Positions 1-5,702 of a stretch of 10,874 nucleotides of DNA are shown in pieces. The translations under genes were made by a program, and so were the position numbers. This DNA is from Petrotoga sp. UBA5851. Its GTDB lineage: Bacteria > Thermotogota > Thermotogae > Petrotogales > Petrotogaceae. Each line of letters opens with the position of its first letter. Within the stretch, counting starts at the first letter, position 1. The notes beneath the pieces are model-generated. The model did not search any database. It saw only the letters and a program-made list of their open reading frames with translations, and had not been told where the DNA came from. The stretch spans positions 276 through 11,149 of the forward strand of contig DJGH01000042.1 of NCBI GenBank assembly GCA_002431635.1, written 5' to 3'.

Positions 1-471
1 ACAGTTCCTGCAGTATACGGAGACAGTGTATATGTCGGTACATGGCACGGAGAGTTTGTAAGACTGAGAAGGACAGACGGAAGAGTAGTATGGTCTGCAG
101 AATATCCGGAAAGAGGATTTGGATTTGGTGCAAGGATATGGGTATATAAAAACACACTTATATCATCATTTGTTGATGGCGGAGTGGTCTGTATAGACCC
201 TTCTGACGGAAAGATACTGTGGCATACTAAGAATCCCGAACCGACAATAGAAGATTGCTATATGAAAGGTAACAGAGTATACATACACGGAGCAACAAAC
301 AGCTTCAAATGTTTTTCGGCAGACACAGGAAAAGAGATATGGACATATACATACTCAAACTTTAACGGAACGGAGTACGGACGGATGGGAGGAGCACCGT
401 TTAAAGCAGGAAAGTATTTTATAACAGGAGATGTTGGAGGAAATCTTATGATATACATAGAAAAGAAGTAA
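1..471 (+). CDS. PQQ-type beta-propeller repeat protein, 3' part
   Basis: This reading frame is open from the first base of the window, so the gene begins upstream; the GTG at 184 is internal and not a start. The visible 156 residues contain about four propeller-blade repeats of roughly 40 residues. Each has the pattern of a short strand, then VY/LI plus Gly, then an acidic-Gly turn followed by a Trp: TDGRVVW, SDGKILW, TGKEIW. This is typical of PQQ-like (BamB/quinoprotein-type) beta-propellers. The protein ends in a short last blade and a basic tail. In this superfamily such proteins are usually exported or envelope-associated scaffolds; without the N-terminus neither a signal peptide nor an enzymatic role can be judged. 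The next gene starts one base after its stop codon, so the two are almost certainly co-transcribed. The fold call is firm; the function is unknown. Confidence 0.85.
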   Translation, partial: TVPAVYGDSVYVGTWHGEFVRLRRTDGRVVWSAEYPERGFGFGARIWVYKNTLISSFVDGGVVCIDPSDGKILWHTKNPEPTIEDCYMKGNRVYIHGATNSFKCFSADTGKEIWTYTYSNFNGTEYGRMGGAPFKAGKYFITGDVGGNLMIYIEKK

Positions 472-472
472 G

Positions 473-829
473 ATGAAAAAACTTCTTATATTATGTACTG
501 TATGTATGTTTTTTTTACTAACCTCATGTATAAAAGCTCCTGAAAATGCCTTTTTAGTAATATATATCATGGAAACAAACTGCAGTCAGAAAATAAGCGG
601 AGCTGAAATTACCATATATATGCAAAATAAAAAATACTCATCAGAACTGTGTGAAACAGGTGTGTATGAAATAGATATTCCTGTCAGTAAAAAATATGAG
701 CCTATAGATATTTTTGTATGTAAGGCAGGTTATTCCAACCATACGACATACGGTCTTGAGATAGAAAAAAATAAAGTGAACCTATTTCGGGTACTTCTTC
801 ACAGGAACGAGCCATTGAAGATTAAATGA
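473..829 (+). CDS. small lipoprotein, function unknown
   Basis: This is a 118-residue product. It opens with a classic lipoprotein signal: Lys2-Lys3, a hydrophobic stretch, and the lipobox LLTSC with the acceptor Cys at residue 19. The mature part is about 100 residues and rich in predicted beta strands. The central segment 'KISGAEITIYMQNKKYSSE' followed by 'GVYEIDIP' resembles the carboxypeptidase-regulatory-like or CNA-B type of small beta sandwich ('modifiable attribute, then gives'). That is a weak resemblance, not an identification. ATG 473 lies one base after the stop of the propeller gene, with only a weak ribosome site (AGAAG) inside the preceding gene, so translation is probably coupled. 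It likely works in the envelope beside the propeller protein. A strong terminator follows, making this the last gene of its operon. Confidence 0.75.
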   Translation: MKKLLILCTVCMFFLLTSCIKAPENAFLVIYIMETNCSQKISGAEITIYMQNKKYSSELCETGVYEIDIPVSKKYEPIDIFVCKAGYSNHTTYGLEIEKNKVNLFRVLLHRNEPLKIK

Positions 830-868
830 TACTTATTCCCAATGAACTATAAAATCAGTACTGAAATT

Positions 869-897
869 AAAGGCGGACAACTACTGTCCGCCTTTTC
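869..897 (+). terminator. Rho-independent terminator after the lipoprotein gene
   Basis: A perfect 11-bp stem (869-879 with 885-895, core GGCGGACA/TGTCCGCC) has a 5-nt loop and ends in TTTT. It lies 40 nt after the lipoprotein stop codon. Its A-rich 5' side would give a weaker tail in the opposite direction, so it could also act on a reverse-strand transcript. Confidence 0.88.
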
Positions 898-898
898 A

Positions 899-1114
899 CT
901 ACTCTTTTATCCAATCATAAACCTCTTTTTTTGTTATGGTTGCAAGTGCTATGTAGTGGAGAGTTACCATAAAAGCAGAGTCGACAAATCAGGACGAAGT
1001 ATAATATAATTATCTTGTCTTTCAAAAGCAATATTTTTTGTTCTTGGTCAAAATCTTAGTATAAGCCATCAAATCATAGAGATACTTATGTTTTTTTGCT
1101 TTAACGTCAGTTAT
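899..1114 (-). pseudogene. possible decayed reverse-strand gene remnant
   Basis: Three successive reverse-strand segments read as protein-like, but in shifting frames. Reading 5'-3' on the minus strand, about 1114-1025 gives a Lys-rich segment including 'KYLYDLMAYTKILTKNKK'. About 1035-985 gives 'AFERQDNYIILRPD' in another frame. From 985 to the stop at 901-899 it gives '...HYIALATITKKEVYDWIKE' back in the first frame. The last piece stops just before the hairpin at 869-895, where a gene tail would be expected. Joined, they would make about 70 residues with two frameshifts and an upstream stop. No start or ribosome site is visible and I do not recognise the family. Short open stretches in A+T-rich DNA can arise by chance, so this is a tentative call. 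Confidence 0.25.
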
Positions 1115-1140
1115 TCAAAGTTAAGAGTACCTGATTGAAG

Positions 1141-1170
1141 TTGTTCAAGGTCACAAAAAAGTGATACAAT
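1141..1170 (+). promoter_or_regulatory. promoter of the LacI-transporter operon
   Basis: The -10 box TACAAT (1165-1170) matches the consensus in 5 of 6 bases. A weak -35 box, TTGTTC (1141-1146), lies 18 bp upstream. The predicted start falls near 1177, inside the palindromic operator, which is a good position for repression by steric block. Inferred from sequence only. Confidence 0.55.
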
Positions 1171-1175
1171 TTTAA

Positions 1176-1189
1176 TGTAATCGATTACA
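1176..1189. promoter_or_regulatory. LacI/GalR-type operator (perfect palindrome)
   Basis: TGTAATCGATTACA is a perfect 14-bp palindrome with the central CpG typical of LacI-family sites. It lies directly downstream of the -10 box and upstream of the ribosome site of the LacI-type gene. The regulator's recognition helix carries the SVATVSRV pattern seen in GalR, whose operators have the form TGTAA-N-CG-N-TTACA, matching this site at every fixed position. Autoregulation of the operon is therefore a well-supported inference. Confidence 0.85.
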
Positions 1190-1200
1190 AGGGGTGAAAA

Positions 1201-2178
1201 ATGAACATCAAGGAAATAGCAAAGCTTGCCGGCGTATCTGTTGCTACGGTATCACGCGTTATAAATGATTCCAATGATGTCACGGAAGAAACCAAGGAAA
1301 AGGTCAGAAAAGTAATTTCCGAACATAACTATGAACCGGACTTTATTGCTAAATCACTCAGAGGAGGAAAAACAGACATATTTGGTGTAATCTTCCTTAA
1401 ATCGGATTCTGATCTCAACGATTCGTATTCTACGGCTTTTTTGATGGGTGTTTTGAATTATATGCTCCATCACGGTAAAAGAACAATAGTTGAAGCAAGT
1501 TATAAGGAGGACAAGCTTAAGGCTTATAAAAAGCTTATTTCCAGCTCTCTTGTCGATGGCTTTATTCTCCTTGATCTTGAAGATGATGATGAAAGGGTAA
1601 AGTATCTTAAATCTATAAATATTCCTTTTGTTGTTGTCGGTCAAAACTCTAAAAACGATTTCATTTTTATAGATACTGATAATACAAACGGCGGTTACCT
1701 GGGAATTAAAAGTTTATACAGCATCGGATGCAGAAATATTTTATATATAAGCGGTACTAAAGGTCCATGTGTCTCGTCTCAAAGACTTGATGGAGTTAAA
1801 AAAGCTTGCGGTGAACTCGGTATTTCCGCAGATATTCAGTACGGAGATTTTGAAAAGGAATCTGGCTATAGGATCGCTAAGGCTACTCAGCTGATAGGAT
1901 ATGACGGTATATTCTGTGCATCTGATTTTATGGCCTACGGAGTAATGGAGTTCATGAAAGAGAAAAAGATTTCTTTACCCATAATTGGTTTTGATGATCT
2001 GAGCGAATCAAAGATCCTTGGACTTACATCAATACGCCAGGACATAAGAAATGTAGGCTATCTCTGTGCAAGCAAACTCAACGATATTATCTTGGGAAAG
2101 GAAGCTTCATCTCAGATACTACCGGTGGAATGTATAGAAAGAAGTTCTACAAAAAATTTCAGAAAATCGCAAAAGTGA
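1201..2178 (+). CDS. LacI/GalR-family transcriptional repressor
   Basis: This 325-residue protein has the full family architecture and normal length. Residues 1-47 form the helix-turn-helix (NIKEIAKLAGVSVATVSRVIN). Residues 48-56 form the hinge helix (AKSLRGG, with Leu53 at the place of the minor-groove leucine). Residues 58-325 form the periplasmic-binding-protein-like effector domain, with landmarks IFGVIF near 59, VDGFILLD near 118, GIFCASDFMAYGVM near 235 and IIGFDDL near 260. ATG 1201 follows AAGGGGTG. It is presumably a cytoplasmic repressor that releases DNA on binding the transported sugar or a breakdown product. It heads the transporter operon, 26 nt before the binding-protein gene, and its own promoter carries a matching operator. 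Target genes probably include the transporter and beta-phosphoglucomutase genes. The effector is unknown. Confidence 0.95.
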   Translation: MNIKEIAKLAGVSVATVSRVINDSNDVTEETKEKVRKVISEHNYEPDFIAKSLRGGKTDIFGVIFLKSDSDLNDSYSTAFLMGVLNYMLHHGKRTIVEASYKEDKLKAYKKLISSSLVDGFILLDLEDDDERVKYLKSINIPFVVVGQNSKNDFIFIDTDNTNGGYLGIKSLYSIGCRNILYISGTKGPCVSSQRLDGVKKACGELGISADIQYGDFEKESGYRIAKATQLIGYDGIFCASDFMAYGVMEFMKEKKISLPIIGFDDLSESKILGLTSIRQDIRNVGYLCASKLNDIILGKEASSQILPVECIERSSTKNFRKSQK

Positions 2179-2204
2179 TTCATATTTATTAGGAGGGGTT
2201 ATAT

Positions 2205-3416
2205 ATGAGAAGGGTAATTCTGGTACTAAGCATTATTTTTATCGTTTCTTTGGCTTTCAGTTCTCCTGTAAAACTTACAATGTCAGGATGGCCGGGAAAT
2301 CCTGATGAAGAAGCGGCAATAACAGCCGGAGTTGAAGCTTTTAATGCAAAGCACAGCGATATTCAGCTTATATGGGAACCTATACCCGGAGATTATTTCA
2401 GTACTTTAAAAACAAGGTTGTCCGGCGGAACAGGTCCTGATATATTTTACGTGGATGTATTCGTTTTTGAAGAACTGGCTACAAACAACTCAATGCTCTC
2501 TCTTGATACATACATAAAAAAAGATGGATTCAAACTTTCAGATTACTATAATTCATTGGTAGAGGCCTTTCAGTATAAGAATAGAACCTACGGAATAGCA
2601 AAAGATTTTTCAACACTTGCACTTTATTTCAATAAATCTATATTTGACAAATGTGGAGTTGCTTATCCTACCAATGATGAGACATGGGACAGTTTACTTA
2701 TAAAACTTCAGGAATTAAAGAAAAAAGGTGTGGAGTATCCTATAATTGTAAATCCGGAACTTACACGTATGATACCTTTTATCAACTCTTTCGGCGGAAG
2801 TGTTGTTGACAGCAATATGAAAGTCTCACTCTCTCAGCCTAACTCAAAAAAAGGTTTTCAGTTTTACATTGATCTTGTAACCAAATATAAAGTCGGATAT
2901 GAAGCTTCAGCAGCAGGAGCAGGATGGGAAGGAGAAGCTTTCGGTAAAGAAAACGCAGCTGTTATGATGTCAGGTCCATGGTGTCTTGGATTTCTTAAGG
3001 GCTCATACCCAAATGTTTATAATAAAATGGGTATCGTAGAAATGCCAAAAAATGTAAAAAGATCCACTATGGTCTATACTGTATGCTGGGCAATAAACAG
3101 ACAGTCCTCAAATAAAGATGCGGCATGGGAGGCAATGAAATTTTTGGTTACAGAAGGACAGCAGATATTTGTCGAAAAGGCTGGAGTCCTCGGCTCAAAC
3201 AAAAATGTAGCAGCTAAGGATACAGACCCAATAAAGCAGGTTTTTTACAAGGGGGCAGATTACGCAACTCCTTGGAAGATACCGACTCCTACAGGTTTGT
3301 TCTCCAAAGCAAACGATCAGATAAATTCGAGAATAAAGGATTTATTCTATAATAAGATAACATTGGATGAGGCTTTGAAACAGATAAACGAAAATTATGA
3401 TTCCTGGATAAAGTAG
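2205..3416 (+). CDS. sugar-binding protein of a CUT1 ABC transporter
   Basis: This 403-residue extracytoplasmic solute-binding protein is of the family-1 (MalE-like) type. Residues 1-19 form a signal peptide (Arg2-Arg3, hydrophobic core, likely cleavage AFS|SP). There is no cysteine at the junction, so it is a soluble periplasmic protein rather than a lipoprotein. Family landmarks include LTMSGWPGNPDEEAAI at the mature N-terminus, the LSGGTGPDIFYVD segment near residue 78, the YGIAKDFSTLALYFNKSIF segment near 131 and AVMMSGPW near 256. Aromatic residues (Trp29, Trp246, Trp259) are candidates for stacking on sugar rings. ATG 2205 follows a strong AGGAGGGG six bases upstream. It captures the substrate for the two downstream permeases. 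The partner enzymes suggest an alpha-glucosidic disaccharide or oligosaccharide, but the ligand cannot be read from the sequence. Confidence 0.93.
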   Translation: MRRVILVLSIIFIVSLAFSSPVKLTMSGWPGNPDEEAAITAGVEAFNAKHSDIQLIWEPIPGDYFSTLKTRLSGGTGPDIFYVDVFVFEELATNNSMLSLDTYIKKDGFKLSDYYNSLVEAFQYKNRTYGIAKDFSTLALYFNKSIFDKCGVAYPTNDETWDSLLIKLQELKKKGVEYPIIVNPELTRMIPFINSFGGSVVDSNMKVSLSQPNSKKGFQFYIDLVTKYKVGYEASAAGAGWEGEAFGKENAAVMMSGPWCLGFLKGSYPNVYNKMGIVEMPKNVKRSTMVYTVCWAINRQSSNKDAAWEAMKFLVTEGQQIFVEKAGVLGSNKNVAAKDTDPIKQVFYKGADYATPWKIPTPTGLFSKANDQINSRIKDLFYNKITLDEALKQINENYDSWIK

Positions 3417-3423
3417 ACAAATT

Positions 3424-3455
3424 AACAAAATGGTGGAGTACTCCACCATTTTGTT
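3424..3455 (+). terminator. intra-operon hairpin between binding protein and permease
   Basis: A 32-nt perfect palindrome begins 7 nt after the binding-protein stop codon. In RNA it gives a 14-bp stem with a GUAC loop, followed by a short U-containing tail. In sugar ABC operons such hairpins commonly act as partial terminators or block 3' exonucleases, so that much more binding protein than permease is made. That role is inferred here; the structure is seen directly. Confidence 0.75.
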
Positions 3456-3483
3456 TTAAAAATGTTTTTGAGGTGATCATCCG

Positions 3484-4623
3484 ATGAAAAAAAGAGTTGT
3501 TCAGGAAGCTATGGTAGGCTATCTTTTTGCCGCTCCTATTATAATCTCCATATGTATATTTACACTTTATCCTATAATTTCGGCATTTATATACAGTTTT
3601 ACCGATTTTAACCCGCTTGAAATTAAAAAATTTGATATAAAGTTCAATCCGCAGGATGCTATAGAAATAAACACGGGCTTTCTTCCTTCGGAACTTAGCG
3701 AAAAAGAAGTTGTCATTGACTTTGACCTTATGACTTTTATAGAGCTTGACGTCGGATTGAAGCTTGATGCTGAAAAATCTGACCTGGTACAAAAGTATTT
3801 TGACAGTTCTAAGCTTTTAAAAGATTTTTCTGAAGGAAAACTTGATAAAGAGATTGCTATAAAAGATTTCATGGGAACATATATGACCAAGTACGGTGAT
3901 CAGTTCCGCAAGTACAAACCAAAATTTCTTTGGTTTGACAACTTCGTGGAGCTTTTAAAAGACCAGTACTTCTGGATATCGCTTGGAAATGCTTTTTTCT
4001 TCTCCCTAATAGTAGTACCAATCCAGACTTTGCTGGCAGTAATTCTTGCTGTGGCAGCAAACTCGAAAATAAAAGGGGTAAAGTTTTATAAGGCTGTGTT
4101 TTTTATACCGTCCATTACTTCTTCAGCCGCAATTTCTATGATTTTTTGGATGATATACTCCAAGCCCGGGGTTATAAACAGGTTGTTCGGAACTTCCATC
4201 GACTGGCTGAATGAACCTAATACGGCTCTGCCTGCCATAATGCTCATGAATATATGGACAACGGCAGGATACTTTATGGTCACGTTTCTTGCAGGACTTC
4301 AGGATATTCCGGATTCGATCTATGAAGCTGCAGAAATAGATGGTGCATCAGGATTAACAACCTTTTGGAAGATAACCATGCCTTTGCTGCGACCGCAGAT
4401 ACTTTTTGTTGCTATAACAGGAACTATAGGCTGTATGCAGGTTTTTGACCAGATATACTTCCTTATAAAAAACATAAGGAACATAACTATTTCTTTTTTT
4501 ATCTACAAAAACGCTTTTGAATACGGAAAGATGGGTTACGCAAGCGCTGTTGCCCTCGTTCTTTTTCTGATAATACTTGCTATAACCGCAGTACAGAGAA
4601 AGTATATCAAAGATGAGTACTAG
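3484..4623 (+). CDS. CUT1 sugar ABC permease, MalF-like, with large insertion
   Basis: This 379-residue membrane protein is of the MalF/UgpA type. Membrane segments are visible at about 13-39, 164-192, 201-225, 248-271, 306-328 and 351-370. The ATPase-contacting EAA loop is at about 280-304 (YEAAEIDGASGLTTFWKITMPLLRP). Typical relatives have about 290-300 residues. The excess is a hydrophilic, charged stretch at about 47-147, between the first two membrane segments. On the normal topology it lies outside the cytoplasm, facing the binding protein. After it the family sequence resumes with 'FDNFVELLKDQYFW'. ATG 3484 has an exceptionally long match to the ribosomal anti-SD, GAGGTGATC at 3470-3478, which may offset the hairpin just upstream. 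It pairs with the next permease. Confidence 0.93.
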   Translation: MKKRVVQEAMVGYLFAAPIIISICIFTLYPIISAFIYSFTDFNPLEIKKFDIKFNPQDAIEINTGFLPSELSEKEVVIDFDLMTFIELDVGLKLDAEKSDLVQKYFDSSKLLKDFSEGKLDKEIAIKDFMGTYMTKYGDQFRKYKPKFLWFDNFVELLKDQYFWISLGNAFFFSLIVVPIQTLLAVILAVAANSKIKGVKFYKAVFFIPSITSSAAISMIFWMIYSKPGVINRLFGTSIDWLNEPNTALPAIMLMNIWTTAGYFMVTFLAGLQDIPDSIYEAAEIDGASGLTTFWKITMPLLRPQILFVAITGTIGCMQVFDQIYFLIKNIRNITISFFIYKNAFEYGKMGYASAVALVLFLIILAITAVQRKYIKDEY

Positions 4624-4634
4624 GAGTTGATATT

Positions 4635-5516
4635 ATGAACGTCAAAAAATCAAGGATAATCTCATACACGGTTCTGATAGCATATGTAATAATTTCACTG
4701 TTCCCTTTTTTCTGGGCGCTTATGGTATCAATAACCCCTCTTAACTATTATGACAGCACCACCAACGAACAAAAAGGTATAGACATAATGCAATGGCCTC
4801 CAAAGATAAATTTTTTCAAAGGAGAAGTATTCGGAGCTCCGATGACCTTTGAAAATTATATTAAGATCTTTCAGGTTGCACCGCTTTTCGCAAGATGGAT
4901 AATAAATACTTTCATATATGCAGGGCTTATAACGCTGGGACATGTGCTTATAGACACCTTGGGCGGATATGCCTTTGCCAGGCTTAAATTTCCGTTTAAA
5001 GATTTTTGGTTTATGCTTTTTCTTGCAACTATGATGGTTCCAGGCCAAATAATAATGATACCTCAGTATACCATGATGGTAAACTACGGACTGATAAACA
5101 CTTATGCCGGATTGTTCCTTCCCAAGCTTACCGGGGTATTCGGCCTCTTCCTGCTGCGGCAGTTTTTTCTCAACTTTCCAAAGGAGCTTGAGGAAGCAGC
5201 AAGAATAGACGGAGCAGGTATCATAAAGACATACTTTAAAGTTGTTCTTCCAAATGCCAGACCAGCTGTTTCAGCTCTTGCCATTTATTCGTTTCTCGGC
5301 GCATGGAACGAGCTTATGTGGCCGCTACTTGTAACCACAAAAAAAGAAATGTATACTCTTGCAATGGGTTTAAATTTCTTCAAAACCTCTTACTACACTT
5401 TTTGGCAGTACCTTATGGCTGCATCTATTATAATGACAGTACCTATGGTAATAATTTTCCTTTCTTTTCAGAAGGAGTTTGTAGAAACAGGAAGATCGGC
5501 AGCTGTAAAAGGATAG
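4635..5516 (+). CDS. CUT1 sugar ABC permease, MalG-like
   Basis: This 293-residue product is close to the usual length for the MalG/UgpE type. The first membrane segment is near residues 10-31 (FPFFWALMVSITPLNYY, characteristic of MalG-like proteins). Four or five more follow from about residue 90, and the EAA loop is at about 185-212 (LEEAARIDGAGIIKTYFKVVLPNARP). A loop rich in Trp and Pro at about 50-75 separates the first two segments. ATG 4635 lies 11 nt after the upstream stop codon, and its ribosome site (AGGAG) overlaps that stop, indicating translational coupling with the MalF-like gene. The two form the membrane channel. No ATP-binding subunit follows, so they must use an ATPase encoded elsewhere, as is common for CUT1 systems sharing an MsiK/MalK-type protein. 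Confidence 0.94.
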   Translation: MNVKKSRIISYTVLIAYVIISLFPFFWALMVSITPLNYYDSTTNEQKGIDIMQWPPKINFFKGEVFGAPMTFENYIKIFQVAPLFARWIINTFIYAGLITLGHVLIDTLGGYAFARLKFPFKDFWFMLFLATMMVPGQIIMIPQYTMMVNYGLINTYAGLFLPKLTGVFGLFLLRQFFLNFPKELEEAARIDGAGIIKTYFKVVLPNARPAVSALAIYSFLGAWNELMWPLLVTTKKEMYTLAMGLNFFKTSYYTFWQYLMAASIIMTVPMVIIFLSFQKEFVETGRSAAVKG

Positions 5517-5528
5517 CATAGATTTTAT

Positions 5529-5630
5529 TTATTTTTGTGAATCAAAAAGTTTCTTAATCTCCTCAGGACTCATTACGTTGTTTTCCTTTCTGTATTCATC
5601 TAAAAGCTTTGAAATATCCTTTTCATCCAT
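5529..5630 (-). CDS. 33-residue hypothetical small protein
   Basis: A short reverse-strand ORF runs ATG 5630-5628 to TAA 5531-5529. The peptide begins MDEKDISKLLDEYRKEN and ends MSPEEIKKLFDSQK. It is highly charged and reads as two amphipathic helices, which looks more like a real protein segment than a random frame. No clear ribosome site precedes it (AAAAAGCAG), and it lies just beyond the terminator of the GH65 gene, so how it would be transcribed is unclear. It could be a genuine small protein, a C-terminal remnant of a lost gene, or chance. I do not recognise a family. Confidence 0.35.
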   Translation of the reverse strand: MDEKDISKLLDEYRKENNVMSPEEIKKLFDSQK

Positions 5631-5652
5631 ATCTGCTTTTTATTTATACTAA

Positions 5653-5692
5653 AAAACAAGAATTGTGCATATTAATGCACAATTCTTGTTTT
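5653..5692. terminator. strong bidirectional terminator
   Basis: A perfect 18-bp stem (5653-5670 with 5675-5692) has a 4-nt loop. On the minus strand it is followed by a run of Ts and lies about 10 nt after the GH65 stop codon. On the plus strand it ends in TTTTATTTC and lies about 135 nt beyond the MalG-like stop. It serves two convergent operons. Confidence 0.9.
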
Positions 5693-5702
5693 ATTTCATT
5701 AT

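Larger units (their letters stand above)
830..1200. other. 371-nt intergenic region: terminator, possible remnants, promoter
   Basis: There is no intact gene here. From left to right it holds the lipoprotein terminator, the possible reverse-strand remnants, a short inverted repeat TTGAA-N4-TTCAA at 1135-1148, and the promoter, operator and ribosome site of the regulator gene. I see no tRNA, riboswitch or repeat array in it. Confidence 0.6.

Noticed and set aside
184..471. A GTG-initiated 95-residue gene
   Set aside because: The frame is open from base 1 and encodes a continuous beta-propeller repeat, so the GTG is an internal Val codon.
3289..3792. A 167-residue reverse-strand open frame
   Set aside because: It lies across the end of the binding-protein gene, the hairpin and the permease start, has low-complexity basic/aromatic composition, and shows no ribosome site. 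It is a shadow of the real genes.
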